Source: Synechococcales cyanobacterium PMM_0073 (lineage in GTDB: Bacteria > Cyanobacteriota > Cyanobacteriia > Elainellales > Elainellaceae). From it: a stretch of DNA of 5,673 nt. The stretch lies in contig CASBQH010000053.1 of NCBI GenBank assembly GCA_949127695.1, forward strand, positions 1-5,673. The letters run 5' to 3'. Shown in pieces: positions 1-5,199 of this stretch. The stretch's first letter is position 1. Each line of letters starts with the position of its first letter. The translations under genes were made by a program, and so were the position numbers. The notes beneath the pieces are model-generated. The model did not search any database, was not told the origin of the DNA, and worked only from the letters and a program-made list of their open reading frames with translations.

Positions 1-378
1 ACCTCAGCTTTCGGCTGGCGCGTCCATCCCATTTCAGGCACGCTCAGCTTCCACACCGGCATGGATCTGGGTGCGCCTATGGGCACGCCCGTACTGGCGG
101 CAGCGGCAGGGCAAGTGGTGGCAGCCGACGCCATGGGCGGCTATGGGTTGGCAGTGGTAGTTGAGGCCAACAATCAGCGCAATCTCTATGCTCATCTTTC
201 AGGGATTGCGGTCGAACCCGGAGCCCAAGTCAAACAAGGGCAAATTCTGGGCTGGGTAGGCAGCACGGGCAACTCGACCGGCCCGCATCTGCATTTTGAA
301 TCGCAGGTGGCTACCAGCAGCGGCTGGACAACCGTTGACCCAATTGCCAGCGCGACTTTAGCGGCAGCTCGTCCTTAA
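1..378 (+). CDS. M23 family peptidoglycan endopeptidase, C-terminal part (5' end outside window)
   Basis: The frame is open from base 1 and ends at TAA 376-378, giving 125 visible residues. This is nearly the whole LytM/M23 catalytic domain. M23 enzymes are zinc metallopeptidases that cut peptide crosslinks in peptidoglycan, acting in the periplasm or at the cell surface. The visible start reads FGWRVHP, the usual entry to the fold. Zinc and catalytic signatures are complete: HxxxD (His18, Asp22 of the fragment), the YAHL histidine (His65), and HLH within GPHLHFE (His96, His98). Typical glycine motifs such as GTPVLAA and GWVGSTG are also present. The ATG at 61 is internal: motif residues, including the first zinc His, lie upstream of it, so it is not the start. 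Any signal peptide, LysM or coiled-coil region would be off the left edge, so enzyme versus EnvC/NlpD-like activator cannot be fully decided. The intact zinc ligands favour an active enzyme. Confidence 0.93.
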   Translation, partial: TSAFGWRVHPISGTLSFHTGMDLGAPMGTPVLAAAAGQVVAADAMGGYGLAVVVEANNQRNLYAHLSGIAVEPGAQVKQGQILGWVGSTGNSTGPHLHFESQVATSSGWTTVDPIASATLAAARP

Positions 379-403
379 AATAGGCGGCTAGATCGCCGCG
401 CTA
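377..403 (-). terminator. Candidate intrinsic terminator of the alpha/beta hydrolase gene
   Basis: Bases 381-388 (TAGGCGGC) pair with 395-403 (GCCGCGCTA) around a six-base loop, with one bulged G at 400. Read on the minus strand the stem is followed at once by TTTT (bases 380-377), as in a Rho-independent terminator. The hairpin contains the TAG stop (403-401) of the hydrolase. On the plus strand the tail is GGTCAAAT, with no clear T-run, so it would serve the M23 gene less well. The U-tract is short, so this is a moderate call. Confidence 0.4.
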
Positions 404-1333
404 GGTCAAATATTTAGCCAACGTCGCCTGAATTTCTGCTGCCAAAGCCTCTGGCTGCTCCAACATCGACAGGTGGCCGCAGTTGGCTAGCTCGCTGACA
501 TTGTTGCCGCAGCATTCAAAAGCAGGGTGAAAACTGGCCAGATGCTGGACATACTTGGGTTCCATCATGCTGTCATTTGCACCCGCAATAAACTGCACGG
601 GCTGCTGTAGGCGCGCCACCACCTGCGGCAGTCGATGCACCTCAGCCTCGGTGGTGGATTCGAGCAGCGCGCCTAGGGCGGCAGCAGGTTCGGCCAGCGC
701 CAGATCTTTGAGCCGCTGTTTGCCCCAGCGGGCGGGCAAAGGCTGAGCCACATTTAGCCAGGAGAGCGGCAGACCCAGCAGCGGCAGGCGCGACAGCCAG
801 CGCGGGCGAAACCGGATCAGCATCTGACCCGCAGTCCGAAAGCGCTCGAATTCTTCTTTGAGGTAAATGCCGCCGCCTGAATTGACGCAGATCACGCCCG
901 CGATCCGCTCAGGCGCTTGGTCAGCCGCCCAGAGCGCAATGCTGCCGCCCAGCGAATGGCCGACGAGCCAAACATTTTGCAGATTGAGCTGTTGCAGCAG
1001 CAGGCATAGATCTTGGGCATAGGCAGCCAAACTATAGGGGCTAGCCTGGGGAAGCGTGACTCCGACCTGAGCCGACAGGGCAGAACCAGGGGAAGCTGAG
1101 CCACTGACAAGGGCAGGCTGATGCCCCCAAGCGCGCTGAAGCTGAGATTCACCGAAGCCTCTGAGGTCATAGGTGAGGCATTGGTGGATTGGAGCGAGCT
1201 GTTCAATCAGCGGCTGCCAGTAGGCTCGGCTCAGCAGCCAGCCATGCACAAACACCAGAACAATCTGCGAGTCGGTCGGAGCAGAAAGCTCGTAGCGATG
1301 GGGAAAGCCCCGAATCTCGATCGTTTCAACCAT
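401..1333 (-). CDS. Alpha/beta hydrolase fold protein
   Basis: A 310-residue alpha/beta hydrolase with all parts of the fold's active site. The oxyanion-hole HG lies in VFVHGW (His30-Gly31). The strand-4 motif YDLRGFGES spans residues 55-63. The nucleophile elbow is GHSLGG (Ser127), the acid is Asp254 in GAND, and the catalytic His is His287 in NCGHLSMLEQPE. Length and motifs resemble the esterase/haloperoxidase/epoxide-hydrolase group, but the substrate cannot be read from sequence. No signal peptide is seen, so it is probably cytoplasmic. Between GFGES and the helix beginning YSLAAYAQDL there is a stretch of about 35 residues rich in Gly, Ser, Ala and Pro (roughly 65-99) that is longer than usual at this point. 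The ATG at 1333 is the only ATG after an in-frame TGA at 1369-1367; its Shine-Dalgarno is poor. The gene converges on the M23 gene with 22 bp between stops and diverges from the regulator on its other side, so it is probably monocistronic. Confidence 0.92.
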   Translation of the reverse strand: MVETIEIRGFPHRYELSAPTDSQIVLVFVHGWLLSRAYWQPLIEQLAPIHQCLTYDLRGFGESQLQRAWGHQPALVSGSASPGSALSAQVGVTLPQASPYSLAAYAQDLCLLLQQLNLQNVWLVGHSLGGSIALWAADQAPERIAGVICVNSGGGIYLKEEFERFRTAGQMLIRFRPRWLSRLPLLGLPLSWLNVAQPLPARWGKQRLKDLALAEPAAALGALLESTTEAEVHRLPQVVARLQQPVQFIAGANDSMMEPKYVQHLASFHPAFECCGNNVSELANCGHLSMLEQPEALAAEIQATLAKYLT

Positions 1334-1359
1334 GCTGAATTGAGTATCCCTTGACAGCG

Positions 1360-1476
1360 CAGCAGCTCAGTGGCCGCCGTGCAGTGGCCGAATTGCCTTG
1401 ATCTTCATCATAAGTTCCGAGTGGCACGCTCACCAAGCGATTCCTAGAAAATGGGGAATTCTAAACTGAGCTGCTG
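1360..1476. repeat. 12-bp perfect inverted repeat, arms 1360-1371 and 1465-1476
   Basis: CAGCAGCTCAGT at 1360-1371 is the exact reverse complement of ACTGAGCTGCTG at 1465-1476, with 93 bases between. Both arms lie in the divergent intergenic region. They could be a pair of opposed protein-binding sites or the base of a long stem. The words CAGC/GCTG are frequent in this DNA, which raises the odds of a chance match. Confidence 0.45.
1368..1390. repeat. 9-bp direct repeat CAGTGGCCG
   Basis: CAGTGGCCG occurs at 1368-1376 and again at 1382-1390, a 14-bp period, 35-57 bases upstream of the hydrolase start. Its spacing is somewhat off two helical turns. It may be an operator or chance. Confidence 0.35.
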
Positions 1477-1545
1477 AGTTGGGCAGACGGGTTTACCCCT
1501 GCTTTGAGAGCTGGTCAACCCACTGCCAAATCGCTGTGGCTCGAC

Positions 1546-1593
1546 AGGATAGTGAACAGGATGCTTAACAGGGCGCTTAATAGGGCGATCTTT
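1546..1593. repeat. Imperfect 12-bp tandem repeat, about four units
   Basis: Successive units are AGGATAGTGAAC (1546-1557), AGGATGCTTAAC (1558-1569), AGGGCGCTTAAT (1570-1581) and a partial fourth beginning AGGGCGATC (1582). If translated in the regulator's frame it would encode a repeating N-R-x-hydrophobic pattern. More likely it is leader or promoter DNA, since a -35-like TTAATA falls inside it. Confidence 0.6.
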
Positions 1594-1604
1594 CCTTTTA
1601 TAAA
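1577..1604 (+). promoter_or_regulatory. Candidate sigma-70-type promoter for the EAL regulator
   Basis: TTAATA at 1577-1582 (4/6 to the -35 consensus) and TATAAA at 1599-1604 (5/6 to the -10) are separated by 16 bp. Transcription would begin near 1611, leaving a leader of about 75 bases before the ATG at 1687. If this is the real promoter, the TTG at 1504 cannot be the start codon for that transcript. The -35 is weak. Confidence 0.3.
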
Positions 1605-1673
1605 TCCAGCCGTGGCGCGATTGTATGAGATGAGCGGCATCGAAACGCTCGATCCCCCCCTAAACCGCAAGCC

Positions 1674-1680
1674 GAAGAGA
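1674..1680 (+). promoter_or_regulatory. Candidate ribosome binding site deciding the regulator start
   Basis: The purine run GAAGAGA lies 6 bases before ATG 1687 and 9 before ATG 1690. The earlier in-frame starts (TTG 1504, ATG 1561, ATG 1630) have no better-placed purine run. This favours the double ATG at 1687/1690. Confidence 0.4.
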
Positions 1681-1686
1681 ATCTGT

Positions 1687-3498
1687 ATGATGGCAGTCTT
1701 AGTTCCAGAAATCGTCAAGCAACTCAAAGCAAAAGTCTTAATTGTTGAAGATGAGCTAGTTGTTGCTGAAAATATTGCCCGAAACCTGAGCAAGCAGGGA
1801 TATATTGCCATAGATATTGTGGATACTGGCGAAGAAGCGATTGCGATTGCCAGAAGCAGTCGTCCAGATATTATTTTGATGGATATTATGCTGCAAGGCG
1901 AGATCGACGGCATTGATGCCGCTGCAATCATTCGGCAAGAGCTGAAGCTGCCGGTGGTTTATATGACTGCCTATACCGATGATGCCACGCTGGAACGGGC
2001 TAAGCAAACTGAGCCTTATGGCTATTTGGTCAAGCCTTTTAAGCCCTATGATCTCAAAACTACGATTGAGATTGCCCTGCAAAAGCACCGCAGCGACAGC
2101 GCCATGCAGGCCGACTATCAAGCGCAGCTTGAGCAGGCTGAAACCAAGCTAAATCAGCTGACCCATCGTGACCTGCTGACCCAGCTGCCCACCTGGAGCG
2201 TGTTGCAGACCGCCTTTGAGCAGCATGTCGAAAATCTGCGGAGCAGCGCCTTTGCCGAGCCGCCGACCGCATCTTTAATTCCAGTTTTTTGTCTGGGGCT
2301 AGATCGGTTTCACCGGATCAGCAATCACTGGGGCTATAAGGTGAGTGACAGTCTGCTGCAAGCCATCACCGAGCGGATTACAGCCTGCATTGGCGAGAGC
2401 GGCATTGTGGCGCGCACCGACATGAATGAATTTGCTCTGATTGTTAATCCAGTTGAATATAAAGGACAGGCGGAAAACATTGCCCAGAATTTGCTCAAGG
2501 TGATTGCGACGCCGTTTCTGGTCAACGATCAGGAGATCTTTATTACGGCTAGCATTGGCATTGCCCTCTACCCGCGTGATGCCGATGGCGCGGATACTCT
2601 GCTCCGGCGCAGCCGCCGGATTATGCACCATACGCAGCAGCAGGGCGGCAACAGCTATCGGTTTTTTAGCCGACTGCTCCGCAGCGACAGCATTGATCGA
2701 CTGGCCTTAGAGTCTGATCTACACCATGCCTTAGAGCGGCAGGAGCTGGCGCTGCACTATCAGCCCAAAGTCAACCTTCGCACTGGCAAAGTTACCGGAG
2801 CCGAGGCGCTGCTGCGCTGGCGACACCCGAAGCAGGGCATGGTTTCTCCGGCTGTGTTTATCCCAATTGCCGAAGAGAGCGGCCTAATTGAGCCAATTGG
2901 CGAATGGGTGATTCAAACCGCCTGCCAGCAGATGCGGGACTGGCAGCTGGCCAAACTGCCGCCGACCAAAATTGCGGTGAATCTATCGAACTGTCAGTTT
3001 AGCCAGCCTCAGTTTCACCAGCGCATTCGCCAGATTTTGAGCCAGACGCAGATCAATCCGATCTGGCTAGAGCTGGAGCTAACTGAGAGTACGCTGATTC
3101 AGGATGTGGATTTGGCGATGCATCGGCTGCAAATGCTGAAGGCGCTGGGGCTACAGATTGCGATTGACGATTTTGGCACGGGCTATTCGTCGCTCAGCAA
3201 TCTCTACCGCTTCCCGTTTGACATCCTCAAGCTCGACCGCTCGTTTGTGCAGGATATTCATGCCAACCCGAAAAATGCTGCGATTGCCACCGCAATTATT
3301 ACGATGGCGCATCAGCTGAATTTGAAAGTGGTGGCCGAAGGCGTGGAAACCGTCAACGAGCTGGCCTTCTTATTTGAAAAGCATTGTGACGAAATTCAGG
3401 GCTTTTTGTTTAGCCAGCCTCTGCCTGCCGATGAATTCGCCGCACTGATTAAAAGCGGTAAGCGGATGCAGATGCTGCCGAATCAGAGCGGACAATAA
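1687..3498 (+). CDS. Response regulator with REC, degenerate GGDEF and intact EAL domains (predicted c-di-GMP phosphodiesterase)
   Basis: From ATG 1687 the protein has 603 residues and no membrane segment, so it is cytoplasmic. The receiver domain (about 15-135) has the acidic pair Glu21-Asp22, phosphoacceptor Asp66 in LMDIML, Thr94 and Lys116 in VKPF, so it should accept phosphate from a histidine kinase. A short helical linker (about 140-158) leads to a GGDEF domain (about 159-330) whose signature is DMNEF (245-249). The first metal Asp is replaced by Gly204, and no RxxD inhibitory site is seen, so cyclase activity is unlikely. The EAL domain (about 335-592) keeps its metal and catalytic residues: Glu373 in EALLRW, Asn432, Glu464, Asp494-Asp495 in DDFGTG, Lys515, Glu551 and Gln571. 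Known EAL enzymes hydrolyse c-di-GMP to pGpG. The degenerate GGDEF may instead bind GTP or mediate dimerisation. An in-frame TTG at 1504 would add 61 residues that do not look like a receiver start. The gene ends 10 bp before the convergent CheB stop. Confidence 0.93.
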   Translation: MMAVLVPEIVKQLKAKVLIVEDELVVAENIARNLSKQGYIAIDIVDTGEEAIAIARSSRPDIILMDIMLQGEIDGIDAAAIIRQELKLPVVYMTAYTDDATLERAKQTEPYGYLVKPFKPYDLKTTIEIALQKHRSDSAMQADYQAQLEQAETKLNQLTHRDLLTQLPTWSVLQTAFEQHVENLRSSAFAEPPTASLIPVFCLGLDRFHRISNHWGYKVSDSLLQAITERITACIGESGIVARTDMNEFALIVNPVEYKGQAENIAQNLLKVIATPFLVNDQEIFITASIGIALYPRDADGADTLLRRSRRIMHHTQQQGGNSYRFFSRLLRSDSIDRLALESDLHHALERQELALHYQPKVNLRTGKVTGAEALLRWRHPKQGMVSPAVFIPIAEESGLIEPIGEWVIQTACQQMRDWQLAKLPPTKIAVNLSNCQFSQPQFHQRIRQILSQTQINPIWLELELTESTLIQDVDLAMHRLQMLKALGLQIAIDDFGTGYSSLSNLYRFPFDILKLDRSFVQDIHANPKNAAIATAIITMAHQLNLKVVAEGVETVNELAFLFEKHCDEIQGFLFSQPLPADEFAALIKSGKRMQMLPNQSGQ

Positions 3499-3508
3499 AT
3501 CGGCTGCG

Positions 3509-4105
3509 CTAAAATTCACAAACCTCGCAAAACTCATTGAGCTGCGCCGCCAGCGCGGACAAAGACAGCACTGCATCTACGCAGGTTTGGGCAATGGCGG
3601 CGGCGGGCATCACGGCACTCTCGGCTGTGGCAGGCTCCTGCACCAGTACCAGACCGCCTTTGGCCTTAATCGCCGCTGCCCCAATTGCCCCATCTTGATT
3701 AGCGCCGGTCAAAATCACCCCAATTAGCCGCTCGCCATAGGCATCTGCCGCAGACTCAAACAGCACGTCAATGGAAGGGCGAGCGTAGGAAACTGGCGGG
3801 TCAATGGAGAGCAGCAAACAGTCCGCTTCCACCAGCAGATGATAGTCGGCAGGCGCAAGATAGATTTGGCCAGGACGCAGCTCGTCTTTATCTTCCACTT
3901 CGCGCAGCAGCAGCCTCACGCCCTGCTGCATCGACGCTACTAACTGCTGCTGTAAGTCACGGTGGCGGTGCTGGACAATCGCAATGGGAATTGAGAAATC
4001 TGGCCGCAATTGTTGCAGCAGCTCTCGCAGCGCCATCAGCCCGCCCAGCGAAGCGCCGATCACAATTAGGGCAGGCTGGGAGCCGGAGGTTAATCGCAGC
4101 GCCAT
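3509..4105 (-). CDS. cheB: Stand-alone CheB-type protein-glutamate methylesterase (no receiver domain)
   Basis: A 198-residue protein that is only the CheB catalytic domain. CheB removes methyl groups from receptor glutamates and deamidates glutamines. The triad is visible: Ser19 in IGASLGG, His46 in IVQHRH, and Asp138 in LTGANQDGA. The substrate-side motifs YLAPADYHLL (82-91) and RPSIDVLF (109-116) are also typical. Classical CheB proteins are about 350 residues with an N-terminal receiver; here GASLGG begins at residue 17, so there is no room for one. The start ATG (4105-4103) shares its A with the TAA stop of cheR (TAATG) and is preceded by a strong GGAGG at 8-base spacing inside cheR. The two are therefore cotranscribed and probably translationally coupled. 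Without a receiver its activity must be constitutive or controlled by a partner. The target receptor is not in the window. Confidence 0.92.
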   Translation of the reverse strand: MALRLTSGSQPALIVIGASLGGLMALRELLQQLRPDFSIPIAIVQHRHRDLQQQLVASMQQGVRLLLREVEDKDELRPGQIYLAPADYHLLVEADCLLLSIDPPVSYARPSIDVLFESAADAYGERLIGVILTGANQDGAIGAAAIKAKGGLVLVQEPATAESAVMPAAAIAQTCVDAVLSLSALAAQLNEFCEVCEF

Positions 4106-4950
4106 TAGCTCAGCCTCCGAAAAATCTTTTCGCTTTTGACTAGCGCCTCGTAGTCGGGTGCGTAGGGGCTGAGCCGCAGCGATTCTTGCCGCCCCAAGGC
4201 CAAGATGCCAAACCGACAGAGGCTTTCGTGAAACAGCCGATGTACGCGCTGCTGCAAGACTGGATCAAAGTAGATTAAAACATTGCGGCAAAGAATAATA
4301 TTAAACTCATTAAACGAACCGTCGGAGGCCAGATCATGCTGCGAGAACAGGATATTTTCCCGCAGCGACGCTCGAAAAATAGCGCTGTCGTAAGCCGCCG
4401 TATAGTAATTGGAAAACGAATGCTGCCCACCCGACTGTAGATAGAGCTGCGTATATTGCTGCATTAACCCCAGCGGATAGATGCCAGCTTTAGCACGCTG
4501 AAGCACGCGCTCATTGCGATCGGTGGCATAGATGCGGCAGCGGTCATACAGCCCAGCCTCTTGCAGCAAAATCGCCATGGCGTAGACTTCTTGGCCTTCT
4601 GAGCAGCCCGCATGCCAGAGCCGAATATAGGGGTAGGTGGAGAGCAGCGGCACAACCTGCTGGCGGAAAGCTAGAAAAAAGCTGGGATCTCGAAACATCG
4701 AGGTGACATTAACCGTAATCCCCAGCAGCATTCGCTGGATGGCGGCTGAGTCATGCAGCACCAGGTTTTGCAGAGCCGAGATTTGGCTTAGGCCCTCGCC
4801 CTCCAGCACTTTGCGAATCCGCCGCTTCAGCGAAGCCCGCGCATAGTTGCGGAAGTCGTAGCCGTAATATTGATAGATGCCTTCTAGCAGCAGCTCTAGC
4901 TCAATCTCTTCTAGGTTGACGGTTTTGCGCTCCATTGCGGTTTGACTCAT
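4105..4950 (-). CDS. cheR: CheR-type protein-glutamate O-methyltransferase
   Basis: A 281-residue SAM-dependent methyltransferase of the CheR family, close to the usual length. The N-terminal helical domain (about 12-85) includes YYGYDFRNYARASLKRRI (28-45) and ends in the family motif NVTSMFRDPSFF. The SAM-binding Rossmann domain follows: motif I WHAGCSEGQEVYAMAI (112-127), YATDRNERVLQRAKAGIYP with Asp144 expected to contact the SAM ribose, and ILCRNVLIYFD (219-229). CheR methylates specific glutamates on chemoreceptors or related sensors; it is cytoplasmic. Motif I departs from the common GEEPYS/GEEVYS by Gln120 and Ala124. No C-terminal TPR or pentapeptide tether is present. It is the first gene of a two-gene operon with cheB. 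ATG 4950 is bounded upstream by an in-frame TGA at 4965-4963 and has a short GAGAG (4959-4955) four bases ahead; Met6 is an alternative start. Confidence 0.94.
   Translation of the reverse strand: MSQTAMERKTVNLEEIELELLLEGIYQYYGYDFRNYARASLKRRIRKVLEGEGLSQISALQNLVLHDSAAIQRMLLGITVNVTSMFRDPSFFLAFRQQVVPLLSTYPYIRLWHAGCSEGQEVYAMAILLQEAGLYDRCRIYATDRNERVLQRAKAGIYPLGLMQQYTQLYLQSGGQHSFSNYYTAAYDSAIFRASLRENILFSQHDLASDGSFNEFNIILCRNVLIYFDPVLQQRVHRLFHESLCRFGILALGRQESLRLSPYAPDYEALVKSEKIFRRLS
4114..4118 (-). promoter_or_regulatory. Strong Shine-Dalgarno for cheB inside the 3' end of cheR
   Basis: On the minus strand GGAGG (4118-4114) sits 8 bases before the cheB ATG at 4105. It is the clearest ribosome binding site in the window. 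It supports the chosen start, independent initiation of cheB and coupling through the TAATG overlap. Confidence 0.7.
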
Positions 4951-4973
4951 TCTACTCTCGGCTCATGCTCCTC

Positions 4974-4988
4974 GCTCTAGCATAGAGC
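4974..4988. repeat. Perfect dyad GCTCTA-GCA-TAGAGC upstream of cheR
   Basis: Six-base arms 4974-4979 and 4983-4988 are exact reverse complements with a 3-base spacer, 24 bases upstream of the cheR ATG. On the minus strand the dyad includes TATGCT (4984-4979), a weak -10-like hexamer (4/6) with no good -35. It could be an operator over the cheR promoter or a small leader hairpin. Confidence 0.45.
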
Positions 4989-5110
4989 CAGATTCGATTC
5001 GCCTTCACCTATCGCCAGACAGGGCTATAGCGTACAGAGCAGTAGAATCATTCCCCTTGCTCTTCAGATTCAGAGAGGAAAACCCTGATGAAATAGCGCT
5101 ACCCAGTTTC

Positions 5111-5138
5111 TTGGCAGTAAGGTGATGCTGAATACAAT
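5111..5138 (+). promoter_or_regulatory. Sigma-70-type promoter for the PstS-like gene
   Basis: TTGGCA (5111-5116, 5/6 to consensus) and TACAAT (5133-5138, 5/6) are separated by 16 bp. Transcription would begin near 5145, giving a leader of about 55 bases before ATG 5200. It is the best promoter-like sequence in the window and is properly placed and oriented. Confidence 0.6.
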
Positions 5139-5199
5139 GATCCGACTCAAGCCGTCGGCTACACTAAAGGTATTGCTGCCACCTTAACGTAAGCGAACT

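Larger units (their letters stand above)
1334..1686. other. Divergent intergenic region between the hydrolase and the EAL regulator
   Basis: About 350 bases without a convincing gene. It holds a 12-bp perfect inverted repeat (1360-1371 with 1465-1476), a 9-bp direct repeat (CAGTGGCCG at 1368 and 1382), an imperfect 12-bp tandem repeat (1546-1593), and promoter-like hexamers at 1577-1604. A perfect TTGACA at 1351-1356 has no matching -10 at the right distance. The right half (1504-1686) is open in the frame of the regulator from a TTG codon, so it could encode a 61-residue N-terminal extension. I favour it being untranslated leader. Confidence 0.6.
4951..5199. other. Divergent intergenic region between cheR and the PstS-like gene
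   Basis: About 250 bases. It contains a perfect 15-bp dyad near cheR, a good rightward promoter at 5111-5138, and a small dyad AGCC-GTC-GGCT at 5150-5160 just past the expected transcription start. The middle part (about 4990-5110) shows no gene; a weak -35/-10 pair (TTCACC 5004-5009, TATAGC 5026-5031) is not convincing. Confidence 0.55.

Noticed and set aside
1121..1354. Open frame on the plus strand opposite the hydrolase
   Set aside because: It overlaps a well-supported gene antisense and its translation shows no recognisable domain; it is a shadow of the hydrolase coding frame.
1351..1356. Perfect -35 hexamer TTGACA on the plus strand
   Set aside because: The DNA 16-18 bp downstream is GC-rich (CCGCCG) with nothing like a -10.
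1756..2121. Open frame on the minus strand opposite the receiver domain
   Set aside because: It is antisense to an excellent receiver domain and its translation has no recognisable motif.
3474..3507. Imperfect stem GCTGCCGA / TCGGCTGC across the EAL stop codon as a bidirectional terminator
   Set aside because: It has a mismatch in the stem, an 18-base loop and no T-run on either strand.
5088..5096. ATG-AAA-TAG preceded by a purine-rich AGAGAGG
   Set aside because: A two-codon frame with the purine run about ten bases ahead is too small to support as a gene; no conservation can be checked.
5118..5186. TAAGGTG (5118-5124) complementary to CACCTTA (5180-5186), a possible leader riboswitch-like stem
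   Set aside because: The left arm lies within the promoter spacer, so it would not be in the transcript from the predicted start.
5183..5190. CTTAACGT resembling one half of a cyanobacterial Pho box, upstream of the PstS-like gene
   Set aside because: A Pho box needs tandem copies; the neighbouring positions do not match, and it lies downstream of the predicted transcription start.
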